DNA of 25,945 bases, taken from assembly GCA_036566745.1 (NCBI GenBank), contig DATCVR010000260.1, forward strand, positions 1-25,945, written 5' to 3'. Of the stretch, positions 7,611 to 17,544 are shown in pieces (within the stretch, counting starts at the first letter, position 1; every line of letters begins with the position of its first letter). The DNA is from DATCVR01 sp036566745 (GTDB taxonomy: Bacteria; Actinomycetota; Actinomycetes; Jiangellales; Jiangellaceae). The notes under the pieces are model-generated. The model had not been told where the DNA came from, made no database searches, and saw nothing but the letters and a program-made list of their open reading frames with translations. The position numbers were made by a program, and so were the translations under genes.

Positions 7611-7664
7611 GTGATCGTCGGCGCGTCCTGGCCGTCAGAGCGACCGGAACGCGCCAACGATCAC
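7611..7664 (-). terminator. Long hairpin 5 nt after the pyrG stop
   Basis: Arms 7611-7631 and 7644-7664 pair over 21 positions with 18 Watson-Crick pairs and a 12-nt loop. In the minus-strand RNA two of the three remaining positions become G-U pairs, whereas on the plus strand they are C-A mismatches, which favours a structure acting in the pyrG transcript. No U-tract follows. It probably ends or protects the pyrG mRNA. Confidence 0.55.
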
Positions 7665-7669
7665 CAGGA

Positions 7670-9346
<1,677 letters not shown>

Positions 9347-9506
9347 AGAGGGGCTCCCGTGGGGTTGTGCTGGTCGACTCGGTCGGACGACGAGCCGGCT
9401 GGTGTTGCGACGGCCTCGCCATGACTGCGCGATGACCGGTGCCCACGGACCTCCAGCCTAACAGCCCGCGGCCCGCCACGGCGCCGACGCACCGAAGCGC
9501 GGCGAG

Positions 9507-10718
9507 ATGCCCGTGGACATTCACCCCGACGACTACGAGGATGCGGCGATGACCATCGACTACGCCGGGATCTATTGGGCCGGCAGCTTTCCGCGGGATG
9601 GCCACGGGCCCGCTTCGGAGGGGTCGGACGCGGCGGCTCCGTCCGCGGCGGCGCTGGCCGACGTCGTGGACTGGACCGGCGGCGATGTCGTCGACCTGAC
9701 CGGTGGCGAGCTCCGGCCCCTGCAGACGGACTGGGCCCGGCCGATCTGCGACGTCATCACCGATGCCCTCGGCCTACCGGCGCTCGAGCCCGGCCGCGGC
9801 GGCAAGTACACCGACTACGTCGGCCGGATGCTCAACGGCGTGCGCTACCGGCGGCGGATCAACGCGCGCATCGCCGCCGGCCACCTGCCGCACCTGCCCT
9901 ATGCGGAGTGGGCGCGTCAGGACCACGCCGACTACGACGACGTGCAGGCGGCCACCGGCTCCACCGCACGCTTCCTGGTCGGCATCCCGAGCCCGCTGGC
10001 GATGAGGATGTTCTCCGGCGTCCTCTGGGGGCACGCCGAGGCGTTCGAGGAGAGGGTGGCCACCCAGATCCGGGAGATCCTGGCCGAGCACCCGGACACC
10101 GTCATCCAGTTCGAGCTGCCGGTCGAGATCGGGATGGCGAGCTTCGGCCGGGTCGTCATGCCGCGTCCGCTGTTGCGCCGCCTCGTCCGGCGGTTGCTCG
10201 CGCCGTTCGAGCGGCTGATCGCCGCCGCTCCGGCCGGAGCCAGGTTCTCCTTCCACCTGTGTTACGGCGACCTCGGCCACAAGCCGTTCGTTCCCAAGGC
10301 GCTGCAGTCGCCGGTCGTGATGGTCGAGCTCATCAACGCGATCCTCGGGATGGACGCATGGTCGGCGCGCGGCACCGACGGTCCCCGGCTCTTCGCCATC
10401 CACGACCCGTGGGCCGACGGGCAGAACGTCCTCGACCAGGGCTCGAGGCTGGCCGGGCGGGCACGGGCCTATCGGCGGGTCGGCGCCTTCGGTGATCCAG
10501 ACACGATCTACGCTGCCGGCGGGCTGGGCGCCAACCTGAGCGTCGACGACGTCGAGGAGTTCGCCCGGCTCGTCGGCTCGCTGTTCGAGGGCAAGGCCGG
10601 GCGCATCGCCCTGGCGACTCCCTGCGGCAACGGGCGCAGCCCCATCGACGACGTCCGCCAGACGTATCGCCATGGACACCAGGCGCTGAGGAAGCTGCGC
10701 GACGCCGGCTCGCGATGA
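9507..10718 (+). CDS. MetE C-terminal-like (UROD/MetE superfamily) zinc protein, substrate unknown
   Basis: A 403-residue TIM-barrel-type protein resembling the catalytic half of cobalamin-independent methionine synthase. Residues matching the four MetE zinc ligands are all present: His250 and Cys252 in FHLCYGDLGH (compare MetE HxCY), Glu274 in VVMVELINAI, and Cys373 in ATPCGNGRS (compare PDCG). There is no MetE N-terminal domain, so it is not a full methionine synthase. Its acceptor could be a small thiol or another nucleophile; the methyl or alkyl donor is unknown. ATG 9549 (MTIDYAGIYW), with GAGG 8 nt upstream, is a good alternative start. The gene runs opposite to its neighbours and interrupts the conserved steB-pyrG order, pointing to insertion as a single unit. 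Confidence 0.78.
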   Translation: MPVDIHPDDYEDAAMTIDYAGIYWAGSFPRDGHGPASEGSDAAAPSAAALADVVDWTGGDVVDLTGGELRPLQTDWARPICDVITDALGLPALEPGRGGKYTDYVGRMLNGVRYRRRINARIAAGHLPHLPYAEWARQDHADYDDVQAATGSTARFLVGIPSPLAMRMFSGVLWGHAEAFEERVATQIREILAEHPDTVIQFELPVEIGMASFGRVVMPRPLLRRLVRRLLAPFERLIAAAPAGARFSFHLCYGDLGHKPFVPKALQSPVVMVELINAILGMDAWSARGTDGPRLFAIHDPWADGQNVLDQGSRLAGRARAYRRVGAFGDPDTIYAAGGLGANLSVDDVEEFARLVGSLFEGKAGRIALATPCGNGRSPIDDVRQTYRHGHQALRKLRDAGSR

Positions 10719-10756
10719 TCATGTGACGTCATGGCCGGGTCGTCAGCGGGCGCTCG

Positions 10757-11008
10757 TTACGAAGGCCCGCCAGCCGTGTCGTCGGGCACGGCACACGGCG
10801 ACGACGCGCTGATCGACAGCACACCGGTGTCGCTGAGCACGATCGACATGGTGGAGCCGTCGTCGTTCTCGACGGTGACGATCCGCTCGACCGGATGCGT
10901 GTCCGCGGTGATCCGGAACCCGGCGTCCCTCCAGTGTGCGCGCAGCGTGCCGAGATGGCCGACCGTGCGCTCCGGGTCGAGGTCGAGCAGCCAGAACCCT
11001 CCGGTCAG
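10757..11008 (-). CDS. Small ORF after murJ, no ATG/GTG/TTG start
   Basis: An open frame of up to 83 codons ending in TAA, read as LLDLDPERTVGHLGTLRAHW and, further on, VTVENDDG and SISASSPC. It looks like the C-terminal part of small actinobacterial secreted or lipoprotein-type proteins with an LRAHWxDAG helix and a final SPC, by recollection only. No conventional start exists until the ATG at 10849, too late to keep the conserved-looking part. Two CTG codons are possible: 11008, overlapping the murJ stop as CTGA, and 10990, with GGAGGG 6 nt upstream. It is either a CTG-started gene coupled to murJ or a remnant whose 5' part is lost. Confidence 0.45.
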   Translation of the reverse strand: MTGGFWLLDLDPERTVGHLGTLRAHWRDAGFRITADTHPVERIVTVENDDGSTMSIVLSDTGVLSISASSPCAVPDDTAGGPS

Positions 11009-12603
11009 CGTCGCAGCACGGCCGCCAGGTCGCGACGGTCGACCACCGCCAGGACCGCGAGCATCACGACCGCCGCCACCAGGGCCGCGGTGGCTCCGGC
11101 CGCCAGCACCACCGGCACCCCGTCGGTGGGCCACCACGAAGCCACCCACCAGCCGGCCGCGCTGCCCGCCGCCGCGCCGGGGAGCACACCCGCCAGCAAC
11201 CGCCCCAGCCCTCCCACCGCAGCCCGCCCGGAGTCTCGCACCACGGCGCGCAGCAGCAGCACGCCCGCGAGGGTCATCCCGGCCGTGTGCGCCGCGCCGA
11301 GAGCGGCGGTGACGAGGTCGGGTTCGACCGCCGCGGTCGCCACCAGCGCCACGGCCACGACCAGCAGCCAGCCGCTCACCGTCGCGAACGCCGCGGCGTG
11401 GCCCCGTCCCCGGGCGAACAGCGCACGTCCGAGGTGGGCCACCAGGCCGTAGCCGAACAGCCCCGGCGCGAACGCCACCAAAGCCCAGGCCATCCGCTGC
11501 GGTGCCGCCTCGCCGGGGTTCAGCAGGGCAAAGAAGCGCGCCACCGGCCACGCGGACGCGACCAGCACCGCCGCGCCCAGACCGCACACCACCAGCACCG
11601 CGCGCGTGGACCCCGCGAGGGTGCGCGCATACGCGCCGGCATCGGACTCTGCGTGCTCGGACAGCCGCGGGAACGCCGCCGTCGCGATGGGGACCGCGAG
11701 CACGGCGTAGGGCAGCAGGTACACCATCCAGCTGTTCACGTAGGTGACCGCGGCACCGTCGGGTCCGTAGCGGTTCGACGTCCAGTACGACGTCAGGTAG
11801 GCCAGCTGCTGAGCGATCAGCGTCGCCAGCCCGGCCGCGGCGAGGCGCTGCACCCGCCGCGCCACGCCGTCGGGGAACCGCATCGTGAGCGAGAGACCGG
11901 TGACCTTGACCAGCATCGGCACCAACGTGGCCAGCGCCAGGACCAGCACGCCGAGGGTGGTGCCGCCCGCCAGCACCAGCTCGCTGCGACGGTCGAGGGT
12001 GGACAGGTCGTTCAGGTCGCCGGTGAACACCGCGCCGAATGCCACGTACGCACCCGCGACGACCAGGCTCGACACGACGGGTGCCAGGGAAGCGGCCAGG
12101 AATCGGCGGTGGGCCTGGAGCACCCCGGCGGTGACCACGGCGATGCCGTAGAGCGGGATCTGGGGCAGGAAGAGGAGCAACATCGAGCGCCCGGCCTCGA
12201 CGCCCTCGGAGCCACCCGTCCCGGCCAGCATCAGCTCGGCGACCGGCCCCGCCACCAGCACGCCGAGCAGGGCCACGGGGACGAGCAACGCCAGCGTCCA
12301 GCCCAACAGCGCCGAGGTGGTGCGTCGCACGTGGTCGGTGTCGCCCCGCACGGCGGCCGCCGAGAGCAGCGGCACCACCACACCGGCCAGCACGCCACCG
12401 GCGACGATCTCGAAGACGACGTTGGGCAGCGCGTTGACGGTCTGGTAGACGGTACCGACGACGGTCTCGCCGACGGTCGTCTGGAAGACCAGCTGACGAC
12501 CGAAGCCGATCACCCGCGCGACCACGGTGACCACGGCGATCAGCGCCGCACCACCCGCCAGGCCGGCGGCCGCGCCGGTCGCGACCCGTCGTGCGTTCAC
12601 CAC
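11005..12603 (-). CDS. murJ: MurJ/MviN-family lipid-linked precursor flippase
   Basis: Integral membrane protein of the MOP/MATE superfamily (532 aa) with about 14 predicted helices. Members flip lipid II across the plasma membrane for peptidoglycan synthesis. The N-terminal region GFGRQLVFQTTVG...ALPNVVFEIVAGGVLAGVVVPLL has the actinobacterial MviN pattern (FE-x-x-x-GGVL-x-x-VVPLL). LPQIPLYGIAVVTAGVLQAHRR matches the family's central helix region. The C-terminus stops soon after the last helices, so the pseudokinase extension of mycobacterial MviN is absent. Start GTG 12603, with an adjacent GTG at 12600; only 7 nt separate it from the MraY-like gene upstream. It could serve general lipid II transport or a glycan made by its operon partner. 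Confidence 0.88.
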   Translation of the reverse strand: MVNARRVATGAAAGLAGGAALIAVVTVVARVIGFGRQLVFQTTVGETVVGTVYQTVNALPNVVFEIVAGGVLAGVVVPLLSAAAVRGDTDHVRRTTSALLGWTLALLVPVALLGVLVAGPVAELMLAGTGGSEGVEAGRSMLLLFLPQIPLYGIAVVTAGVLQAHRRFLAASLAPVVSSLVVAGAYVAFGAVFTGDLNDLSTLDRRSELVLAGGTTLGVLVLALATLVPMLVKVTGLSLTMRFPDGVARRVQRLAAAGLATLIAQQLAYLTSYWTSNRYGPDGAAVTYVNSWMVYLLPYAVLAVPIATAAFPRLSEHAESDAGAYARTLAGSTRAVLVVCGLGAAVLVASAWPVARFFALLNPGEAAPQRMAWALVAFAPGLFGYGLVAHLGRALFARGRGHAAAFATVSGWLLVVAVALVATAAVEPDLVTAALGAAHTAGMTLAGVLLLRAVVRDSGRAAVGGLGRLLAGVLPGAAAGSAAGWWVASWWPTDGVPVVLAAGATAALVAAVVMLAVLAVVDRRDLAAVLRR

Positions 12604-12610
12604 GGGACCG

Positions 12611-13429
12611 TCAGGGCCGGCGGCCGAGGCGATCGAGGTCGCGCAACCCCGGCGTGGCCTCGATGACCTTGGTGAAGCTCACCTTCTCGCTCGCCAGCGT
12701 GAGCGCGGTGACGGCGGCCAGGTGGAGCAGCCGCGCCTTGCGGCCCTCGCGAGCGACCACGGCCAGGCCGAGCAGCCCGCCGAGGGCGTTGGCGCCGGCG
12801 TCGCCGAGCATCGCCCGCTCGCCGAGGTCGTCGGGCAACGACGCCGCCGTGGCGCCCAGGGCCGCCGCGCCCACGGCCGCGCCCGGGCCGCCGAGCACCA
12901 GTGGAGCGTGCAGCAGCGCGGCCTTACCGGCCCGGCCCGGACGCAGGTCGAGGAGGTTGAGGAGGTTCGCGTGGCCGGCGATCGCCGCACCACCCACAGC
13001 GGCGTCGAAGGCGTTGTCGCTGACCAGCGCCGCACCACCGAGGCCGGCTGCGCCGATGACGCCGATCTTGACCACGCCGCTGGTGACCTCTCGGCGCTTG
13101 AGCGCCAAGAGGTGACCGCGCAGGCCCTTGCTCGAGGTGGAGCCCTCGAGATCGTCGTACAGCCCCACGGCACCGACGGCGAGCGAGGTGGCCACCCCGG
13201 CAGCGCGGACGCCCCGAGGCACGCCCGGCGCCACGGCGAGGCCGGCGGCCGCGCCCGCGAACAGGGCGGGACCCGCGGCGAGCGTGACCGTCTCGCCGTG
13301 GAAGTTCTTGCGCTCCCACTTCTCCCGGCCACCCGGAGCTGCTGCCGCGAGCCGCCGACCGACGGCCCAGGTGGCCGCGCCCGCGGCGGCGGCGGTGAGC
13401 AGGGGCGCGAGGATGCCTCGCCGGCTCAT
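12611..13429 (-). CDS. MraY/WecA-like polyprenyl-phosphate phosphoglycosyltransferase
   Basis: Polytopic membrane enzyme of 272 residues in the family that transfers a phospho-sugar from a UDP-sugar to undecaprenyl phosphate. The hallmark motifs are visible: the Asp pair at 92-93 (GLYDDLEGSTSSKGLRGH), NLLNLLDLRPGRAGK at 155-169, and LGDAGAN at 208-214. It is shorter than MraY (about 320-360), with fewer helices. Start ATG 13429 has GGAGGA 6 nt upstream and overlaps the steB stop (ATGA). Its place between steB and murJ suggests that it makes or modifies a lipid-linked cell-wall precursor. Exact sugar unknown; it need not be the housekeeping MraY, normally in the dcw cluster. Confidence 0.82.
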   Translation of the reverse strand: MSRRGILAPLLTAAAAGAATWAVGRRLAAAAPGGREKWERKNFHGETVTLAAGPALFAGAAAGLAVAPGVPRGVRAAGVATSLAVGAVGLYDDLEGSTSSKGLRGHLLALKRREVTSGVVKIGVIGAAGLGGAALVSDNAFDAAVGGAAIAGHANLLNLLDLRPGRAGKAALLHAPLVLGGPGAAVGAAALGATAASLPDDLGERAMLGDAGANALGGLLGLAVVAREGRKARLLHLAAVTALTLASEKVSFTKVIEATPGLRDLDRLGRRP

Positions 13430-14400
13430 GGGGTCTCCTCCGAAGATCCTTCTGTGGTGGTGGGTGAGGCGGGCACCGGCGGCAGCACGCCGTCGGTCTC
13501 GCCCACCACACCGTAGTGGCCGACCCCACCCTCGTTCTGCTCGGCCAGCGCGAAGGCCAGCGAGATCCGGCCGCTGGGGAGGTTGACGGAGTCGACGGTG
13601 GAGACGTTCTCGGCGGCGTCGCCGTCGGAGCGGACGGTGGCGATCAGTCCCCCGGCCTCGGCAGTGTCCGCCGGCCCTGCCGCCACGGCGCCCGCGCTCT
13701 GGGCGTCGAGCTGGGTGGCGAGGGTGACCAGGCGGTTCACGCGGTCCTCGGCGTCGTCACCGGACACCGAACCGGCTACGGCGACGGCAAGGGTGGGGGC
13801 GGTGGAGGCGTCCTGTTCGAGGTCGATGAGCCCGGACTCCTCGAAGGCCGTGACCGCGGCGGTGTCGACCGTCTCGCCCGCGGCGGCGTCGCCGTCGGGC
13901 TGGGCGAGCAAGGCCGCGGCCAGCACGGTCGCCCCGCGCTGGAACCCGTCGGCGTCCTCGGACAGCTCGGTGCCGGAGGTGACCAGGTCGCTGGCGAGGG
14001 AGTCGAGGGTGGCCTCGGAGTCGGGGTCGGTCCAGGTCGGCTCGATGCGAACCCGCAGGTCGGCAGTGGCGCCGGCCTGTTCGAGCGAGGCCTGGAGCGC
14101 CTCGACGCTGTCGGCGTCGGCCCCCGGCATCGCGATGACCGCGACGTGCTCGCCGCTGAGGGAGTTGCCCACCAGCCGCGGGGTCAGCTCCTCGAGGAAG
14201 TCCTCCTGGAAGCCGAGGTCGGCCTGAGCCGACTCGAGGTCCTCGCGCAGGGTGCGGTTCTCCTCGCGCATCGCGGAGAGCTGGCCCGGGAGGTCCTCGT
14301 TGACCTTCTCGCCGAGCGGGCCGGCGCCGAGGACGATGCCCGCCGCCAGGGCGAAGAAGATCGCGATGATCGAGACGAGGTGGTAGCGGAAGTCGATCAC
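13426..14400 (-). CDS. steB: SteB/MctB-family membrane-anchored protein
   Basis: A 324-residue protein with an N-terminal MIDFRYHLVSII start, a membrane helix (IAIFFALAAGIVLGAG), a coiled coil (about residues 30-75, ENRTLREDLESAQADLGFQE) and an extracytoplasmic domain. The family includes Rv1698 of M. tuberculosis (named MctB, copper-related or channel-like) and SteB of Corynebacterium, linked with SteA to cell separation and envelope integrity. Start GTG 14400 lies one base after the steA stop, and the 3' end overlaps the next gene (ATGA). The C-terminal tail is Pro/Thr/Ser/Glu-rich (PASPTTTEGSSEE). The family is clear; its molecular function is disputed, so the copper role is not asserted here. 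Confidence 0.88.
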   Translation of the reverse strand: MIDFRYHLVSIIAIFFALAAGIVLGAGPLGEKVNEDLPGQLSAMREENRTLREDLESAQADLGFQEDFLEELTPRLVGNSLSGEHVAVIAMPGADADSVEALQASLEQAGATADLRVRIEPTWTDPDSEATLDSLASDLVTSGTELSEDADGFQRGATVLAAALLAQPDGDAAAGETVDTAAVTAFEESGLIDLEQDASTAPTLAVAVAGSVSGDDAEDRVNRLVTLATQLDAQSAGAVAAGPADTAEAGGLIATVRSDGDAAENVSTVDSVNLPSGRISLAFALAEQNEGGVGHYGVVGETDGVLPPVPASPTTTEGSSEETP

Positions 14401-14401
14401 G

Positions 14402-15592
14402 TCAGAAGAGTCCTCGCAGCCAGAAAACGAAACGGTCCCACCAGGACCCGATGATGTCGAGGTACGCCTGACCCGTGGGGGTCGAGAACACCGCGGCGGC
14501 GACCGCCACGATGCCGGCGATGACGAACAGCGCGAGCATCCACGGCGGGATGCGGCTGTGGTAGAGCCGGCTCACGCCCTTGGCGTCGACCAGCTTGCTG
14601 CCGACCCGGAGACGGGTGAGGAAGGTGCTGGCCATGCCGGAGCGGCCCTTGTCGAGGAACTCGACGAGCGTGGCGTGGGTGCCCACGGCGACGATCAGGC
14701 TGGCGCCTTTGTCGTCGGCGAGCAGCATCGCGATGTCCTCGCTGGTGCCCGTGGCCGGGAACGGCACGCCGGAGAGCCCCATCCGGTCGAGGCGGCCCAG
14801 CCCGGGCGCCCGGCCGTCGCGGTAGGCGTGGACGATCAGCTCCGCGCCGCTGGCCAGGGCGGTGTCGGAGACGGAGTCCATGTCGCCGACGATCATGTCC
14901 GGCTTGAGCCCGACCTCGATCAGCGCGTCGGAACCGCCGTCGACGCCGATCAGCACCGGGCGATACTCGCGGATGTACGGCCGTAGCGCGGTGAGGTCTT
15001 CCTTGTAGTCGTAGCCGCGCACGACGATCAGTGCGTGGCGGCCCCGGAAGTCGGTGCGAATCTCGGGCACGCCCACACCGTCGAGGAGCAGCTCGCGCTC
15101 GCGCTTGAGGTACTCCATGGTGTTGGCGGCGAACGCCTCGAGCTGGGCCGACAGGCCCTCGCGGGCGTCGGACATGAGCGCGCGCAGGGTGTCGTGGGTC
15201 TGCAGCGTGCCCTGGCCGACCGGCTTGCTGCCGTCCTCGGACTCGCGGTAGATCGTGTCGCCGTCGACCCGCAGGACCTCACCCTCGGTGACGGCGCTGA
15301 ACAGATCGGGGCCGACGTCGTCGAGCAGCGGGATGCCGGCCTCGACCAGGATGTCCGGGCCGAGGTTGGGGTAACGACCGCTGACCGACGGGCGGACGTT
15401 GACGACCGCACCGGCCTGGCAGGCGACGAGAGCCTCGGCACTCACCCGGTCGAGGTCGAGGTGGTCGATGACCGCGATCTCGCCCGGCTTGAGCCGCTTG
15501 GTGAGGTTCTTCGTGCGGTGATCGAGGCGGACGACGCCGGTGACCCCCGGCAGACCTTCAGGCCTGCGGCGACGAAGCGTGGGTATCCTCAC
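14402..15592 (-). CDS. steA: SteA-like protein (thiamin pyrophosphokinase-like fold, C-terminal TM helix)
   Basis: A 396-residue homologue of Rv1697/SteA. The N-terminal half (IAVIDHLDLDRVSAEALVAC) is followed by a thiamin-pyrophosphokinase-like domain with VLIGVDGGSDALIE and the acidic motif VGDMDS at 235-240. Next come GTSEDIAMLLAD at about 282-293, a hydrophobic helix at 351-370 and an aromatic amphipathic end (SWWDRFVFWLRGLF). In Corynebacterium SteA works with SteB, and here the two are adjacent. Start GTG 15592 is preceded by AGGA at 8 nt. It begins a tightly spaced run steA-steB-MraY-like-murJ and lies 46 nt after recN. It is not expected to be a true thiamin kinase, because the family is membrane-linked and conserved with cell-wall genes. 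Confidence 0.88.
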   Translation of the reverse strand: MRIPTLRRRRPEGLPGVTGVVRLDHRTKNLTKRLKPGEIAVIDHLDLDRVSAEALVACQAGAVVNVRPSVSGRYPNLGPDILVEAGIPLLDDVGPDLFSAVTEGEVLRVDGDTIYRESEDGSKPVGQGTLQTHDTLRALMSDAREGLSAQLEAFAANTMEYLKRERELLLDGVGVPEIRTDFRGRHALIVVRGYDYKEDLTALRPYIREYRPVLIGVDGGSDALIEVGLKPDMIVGDMDSVSDTALASGAELIVHAYRDGRAPGLGRLDRMGLSGVPFPATGTSEDIAMLLADDKGASLIVAVGTHATLVEFLDKGRSGMASTFLTRLRVGSKLVDAKGVSRLYHSRIPPWMLALFVIAGIVAVAAAVFSTPTGQAYLDIIGSWWDRFVFWLRGLF

Positions 15593-15638
15593 TGGCCGAA
15601 TCCTGCCATGTCTCGGGCCGTGCGCCGCACCAGCGTCC

Positions 15639-17366
15639 TCATGCGGGGCGTGTCTTGGCGGCGCTGGCGGTGGCGAGCAGCTCTTCGGCGTGCGCCTGGG
15701 CCGAGGCCGAGCCCTCGAGCCCGGCCAGCATCCGCGACAGCTCGCGGACCCGCTCGGCGTCGTCGAGAGCCGCGACGTCGCTGCTGGTGACCCGGCCGTC
15801 GTCGGACTTGACCATCTTCAGGTGCCGATCGGCGAACGCCGCGACCTGGGGCAGGTGGGTGACCACGAGCACCTGGGCGTGCTGGGCCAGCATCGCCAGG
15901 CGGCGGCCGACCTCGACCGCGGCCTTGCCGCCCACGCCGGCGTCGACCTCGTCGAAGACGAAGGTGGGCACCGGGTCGGCGCCGGCGAAGACGACCTCGA
16001 TCGCGAGCATGAGCCGGGAGAGCTCACCGCCGGAGGCGCCTTTGTCGAGCGGGCGGGGCTGGGCGCCGTTGTGGGCGGTGAAGAGGATCTCGATGTCGTC
16101 GGCGCCGTGCGGGCCGAGCTCGGCACGCGGGCGGACCTCGACGACCACCCGCGCGTGGGGCATGGCCAGCGCGCTCAGCTCGGCGCCCACGGCGTCGGCG
16201 AAGCGGGCGGCGGCGGCGGTGCGCGCGGCGGTGAGCACGGTGGCCAGCTCGGTGAGCTCGGCGGCCAGCGCGTCGTGTTCGTCGCGCAGGGCCTGGACGC
16301 GGTCGTCGTCGCCGTCGAGCTCGAGCAGGCGTTTCGAGCCGGCCTCGGCCCACGCCAGCACGGCGTCGATGCCCGGCTCGCCGGTGTCGGCGGGCTCGCC
16401 GTACTTGCGGACGAGCGCGGTCAGGACCGCCCGGCGCTCCTGGACCTCGCCAAGCCGTTGGGGGTCGGTATCGACGCCGGAGGCGTAGGACGCGAGATCG
16501 GCCGCCACGTCGCCCACCAGGTACGCGGCCTCGGCCAGCCGGTCGGCGAGCGAGGCGAGCTCGGGGTCGTGATCGCGCTCGGGATCGACAGCCTGGCGCG
16601 CCTGGCCGAGCAGCTTGAGGACGTCGACCTGGTCGGGAGCGACGTCGTCGCTGGAGAGCGCGGCATGGGCGGTGTCGGCGGCGGTGCGCAGGCCGTCGGC
16701 GTGGGCGAGGCGCTCGCCCTCGGCGCGCAGCGCGACGTCCTCGCCGGGCTGCGGGTCGACCTTCTCGACCTCGGCCAGCCCGAACCGCAGGAGGTCGGCC
16801 TCCTGGGCCCGCTCGCGCGAGCGGGTGGTGACGTCGTGCAGCACCACCTCGACCGCCTTGAGGCGGTGGTAGCGCTCGGTGTAGATGGTCAGCGCCTCGG
16901 CGACGGCCGCACCGGCGAACCGGTCGAGTGCGACCCGCTGGCGCGCCGGACGCAACAGGCGCTGCTGGTCGCTCTGGCCGTGGACGGCGACCAGCGCGTC
17001 GGCCAGCTCGGTCAGCAAGCCGACCGGGACCGCTCGCCCGCCGACATGGGCTCGCGACCGACCCTCGGCCAGGACGGTGCGCGAGAGCAGGAGGTCACCA
17101 TCGTCGAGATCGGCACCGGCCTCGACCGCACGACGGACGACGTCGCCGCCCGGATCGACCCGGATGCGGCCCTCGACGACCGCACGCGATTCGCCGGCAC
17201 GGACCGCCCCGCCGTCGGCTCGCCCGCCCATGAGCAGGCCCAGGCCGGTGAGCACCATGGTCTTGCCCGCGCCGGTCTCGCCCGTGACGACGGTGAGGCC
17301 GGGGCCCAGCTCGAGCTGGGCATCGTCGATGACGCCCAGGCCACGGATTCGGATCTCCTCGAGCAC
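15639..17366 (-). CDS. recN: DNA repair protein RecN
   Basis: SMC-like ATPase that acts at double-strand breaks before RecA-dependent repair; 575 residues, normal for the family. Walker A GETGAGKT lies at 29-36 (Thr replacing the commoner Ser). Then come a long coiled-coil region with a central hinge-like part, the ABC signature KGASGGELSRLMLAI, Walker B TFVFDEVDAGVGG and a switch His in VVTHLPQVAAFAD. The start is set at GTG 17366, which gives the conserved N-terminus LEEIRIRGLGVI. Longer frames from 17405 add residues not expected in the family, and a TAGCCT box ends 7 nt before 17366. The gene lies between nadK and steA, as in mycobacteria (Rv1695-Rv1697). Confidence 0.95.
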   Translation of the reverse strand: MLEEIRIRGLGVIDDAQLELGPGLTVVTGETGAGKTMVLTGLGLLMGGRADGGAVRAGESRAVVEGRIRVDPGGDVVRRAVEAGADLDDGDLLLSRTVLAEGRSRAHVGGRAVPVGLLTELADALVAVHGQSDQQRLLRPARQRVALDRFAGAAVAEALTIYTERYHRLKAVEVVLHDVTTRSRERAQEADLLRFGLAEVEKVDPQPGEDVALRAEGERLAHADGLRTAADTAHAALSSDDVAPDQVDVLKLLGQARQAVDPERDHDPELASLADRLAEAAYLVGDVAADLASYASGVDTDPQRLGEVQERRAVLTALVRKYGEPADTGEPGIDAVLAWAEAGSKRLLELDGDDDRVQALRDEHDALAAELTELATVLTAARTAAAARFADAVGAELSALAMPHARVVVEVRPRAELGPHGADDIEILFTAHNGAQPRPLDKGASGGELSRLMLAIEVVFAGADPVPTFVFDEVDAGVGGKAAVEVGRRLAMLAQHAQVLVVTHLPQVAAFADRHLKMVKSDDGRVTSSDVAALDDAERVRELSRMLAGLEGSASAQAHAEELLATASAAKTRPA

Positions 17367-17373
17367 GCCAGCC

Positions 17374-17379
17374 AGGCTA
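17374..17379 (-). promoter_or_regulatory. Candidate -10 box for leaderless recN mRNA
   Basis: TAGCCT on the minus strand ends 7 nt before GTG 17366, and no Shine-Dalgarno precedes that start. This matches the leaderless layout seen before the Nudix gene and the small ORF upstream of tlyA. No LexA-type box was recognised nearby, and no clear -35. Confidence 0.5.
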
Positions 17380-17445
17380 GAGGACGCGACCGACGGACTC
17401 ATCATGGCGCGCGGGCACCTGGGGACAAACCCGCCCCGCCGACCT

Positions 17446-17521
17446 TCGTTGATCTTGGAGTTTCTGCGGGATCAACCGGGCATTCCGCCCACCAACTGCG
17501 CGAAAACTCCAAGATCAACGA
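17446..17521. repeat. Perfect 18-bp inverted repeat between nadK and recN
   Basis: Arms 17446-17463 and 17504-17521 are exact reverse complements (arm sequence TCGTTGATCTTGGAGTTT) around 40 nt. The loop holds a small stem, GGGC (17478-17481) with GCCC (17487-17490), and a partial echo of the arm (GGGATCAACC). It begins 23 nt after the nadK stop and ends before the recN promoter box. It lacks a U-tract. It could be a nadK terminator or a copy of a dispersed palindromic intergenic element. Confidence 0.88.
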
Positions 17522-17544
17522 CGCGGAAGGACCCCGCGACCATC

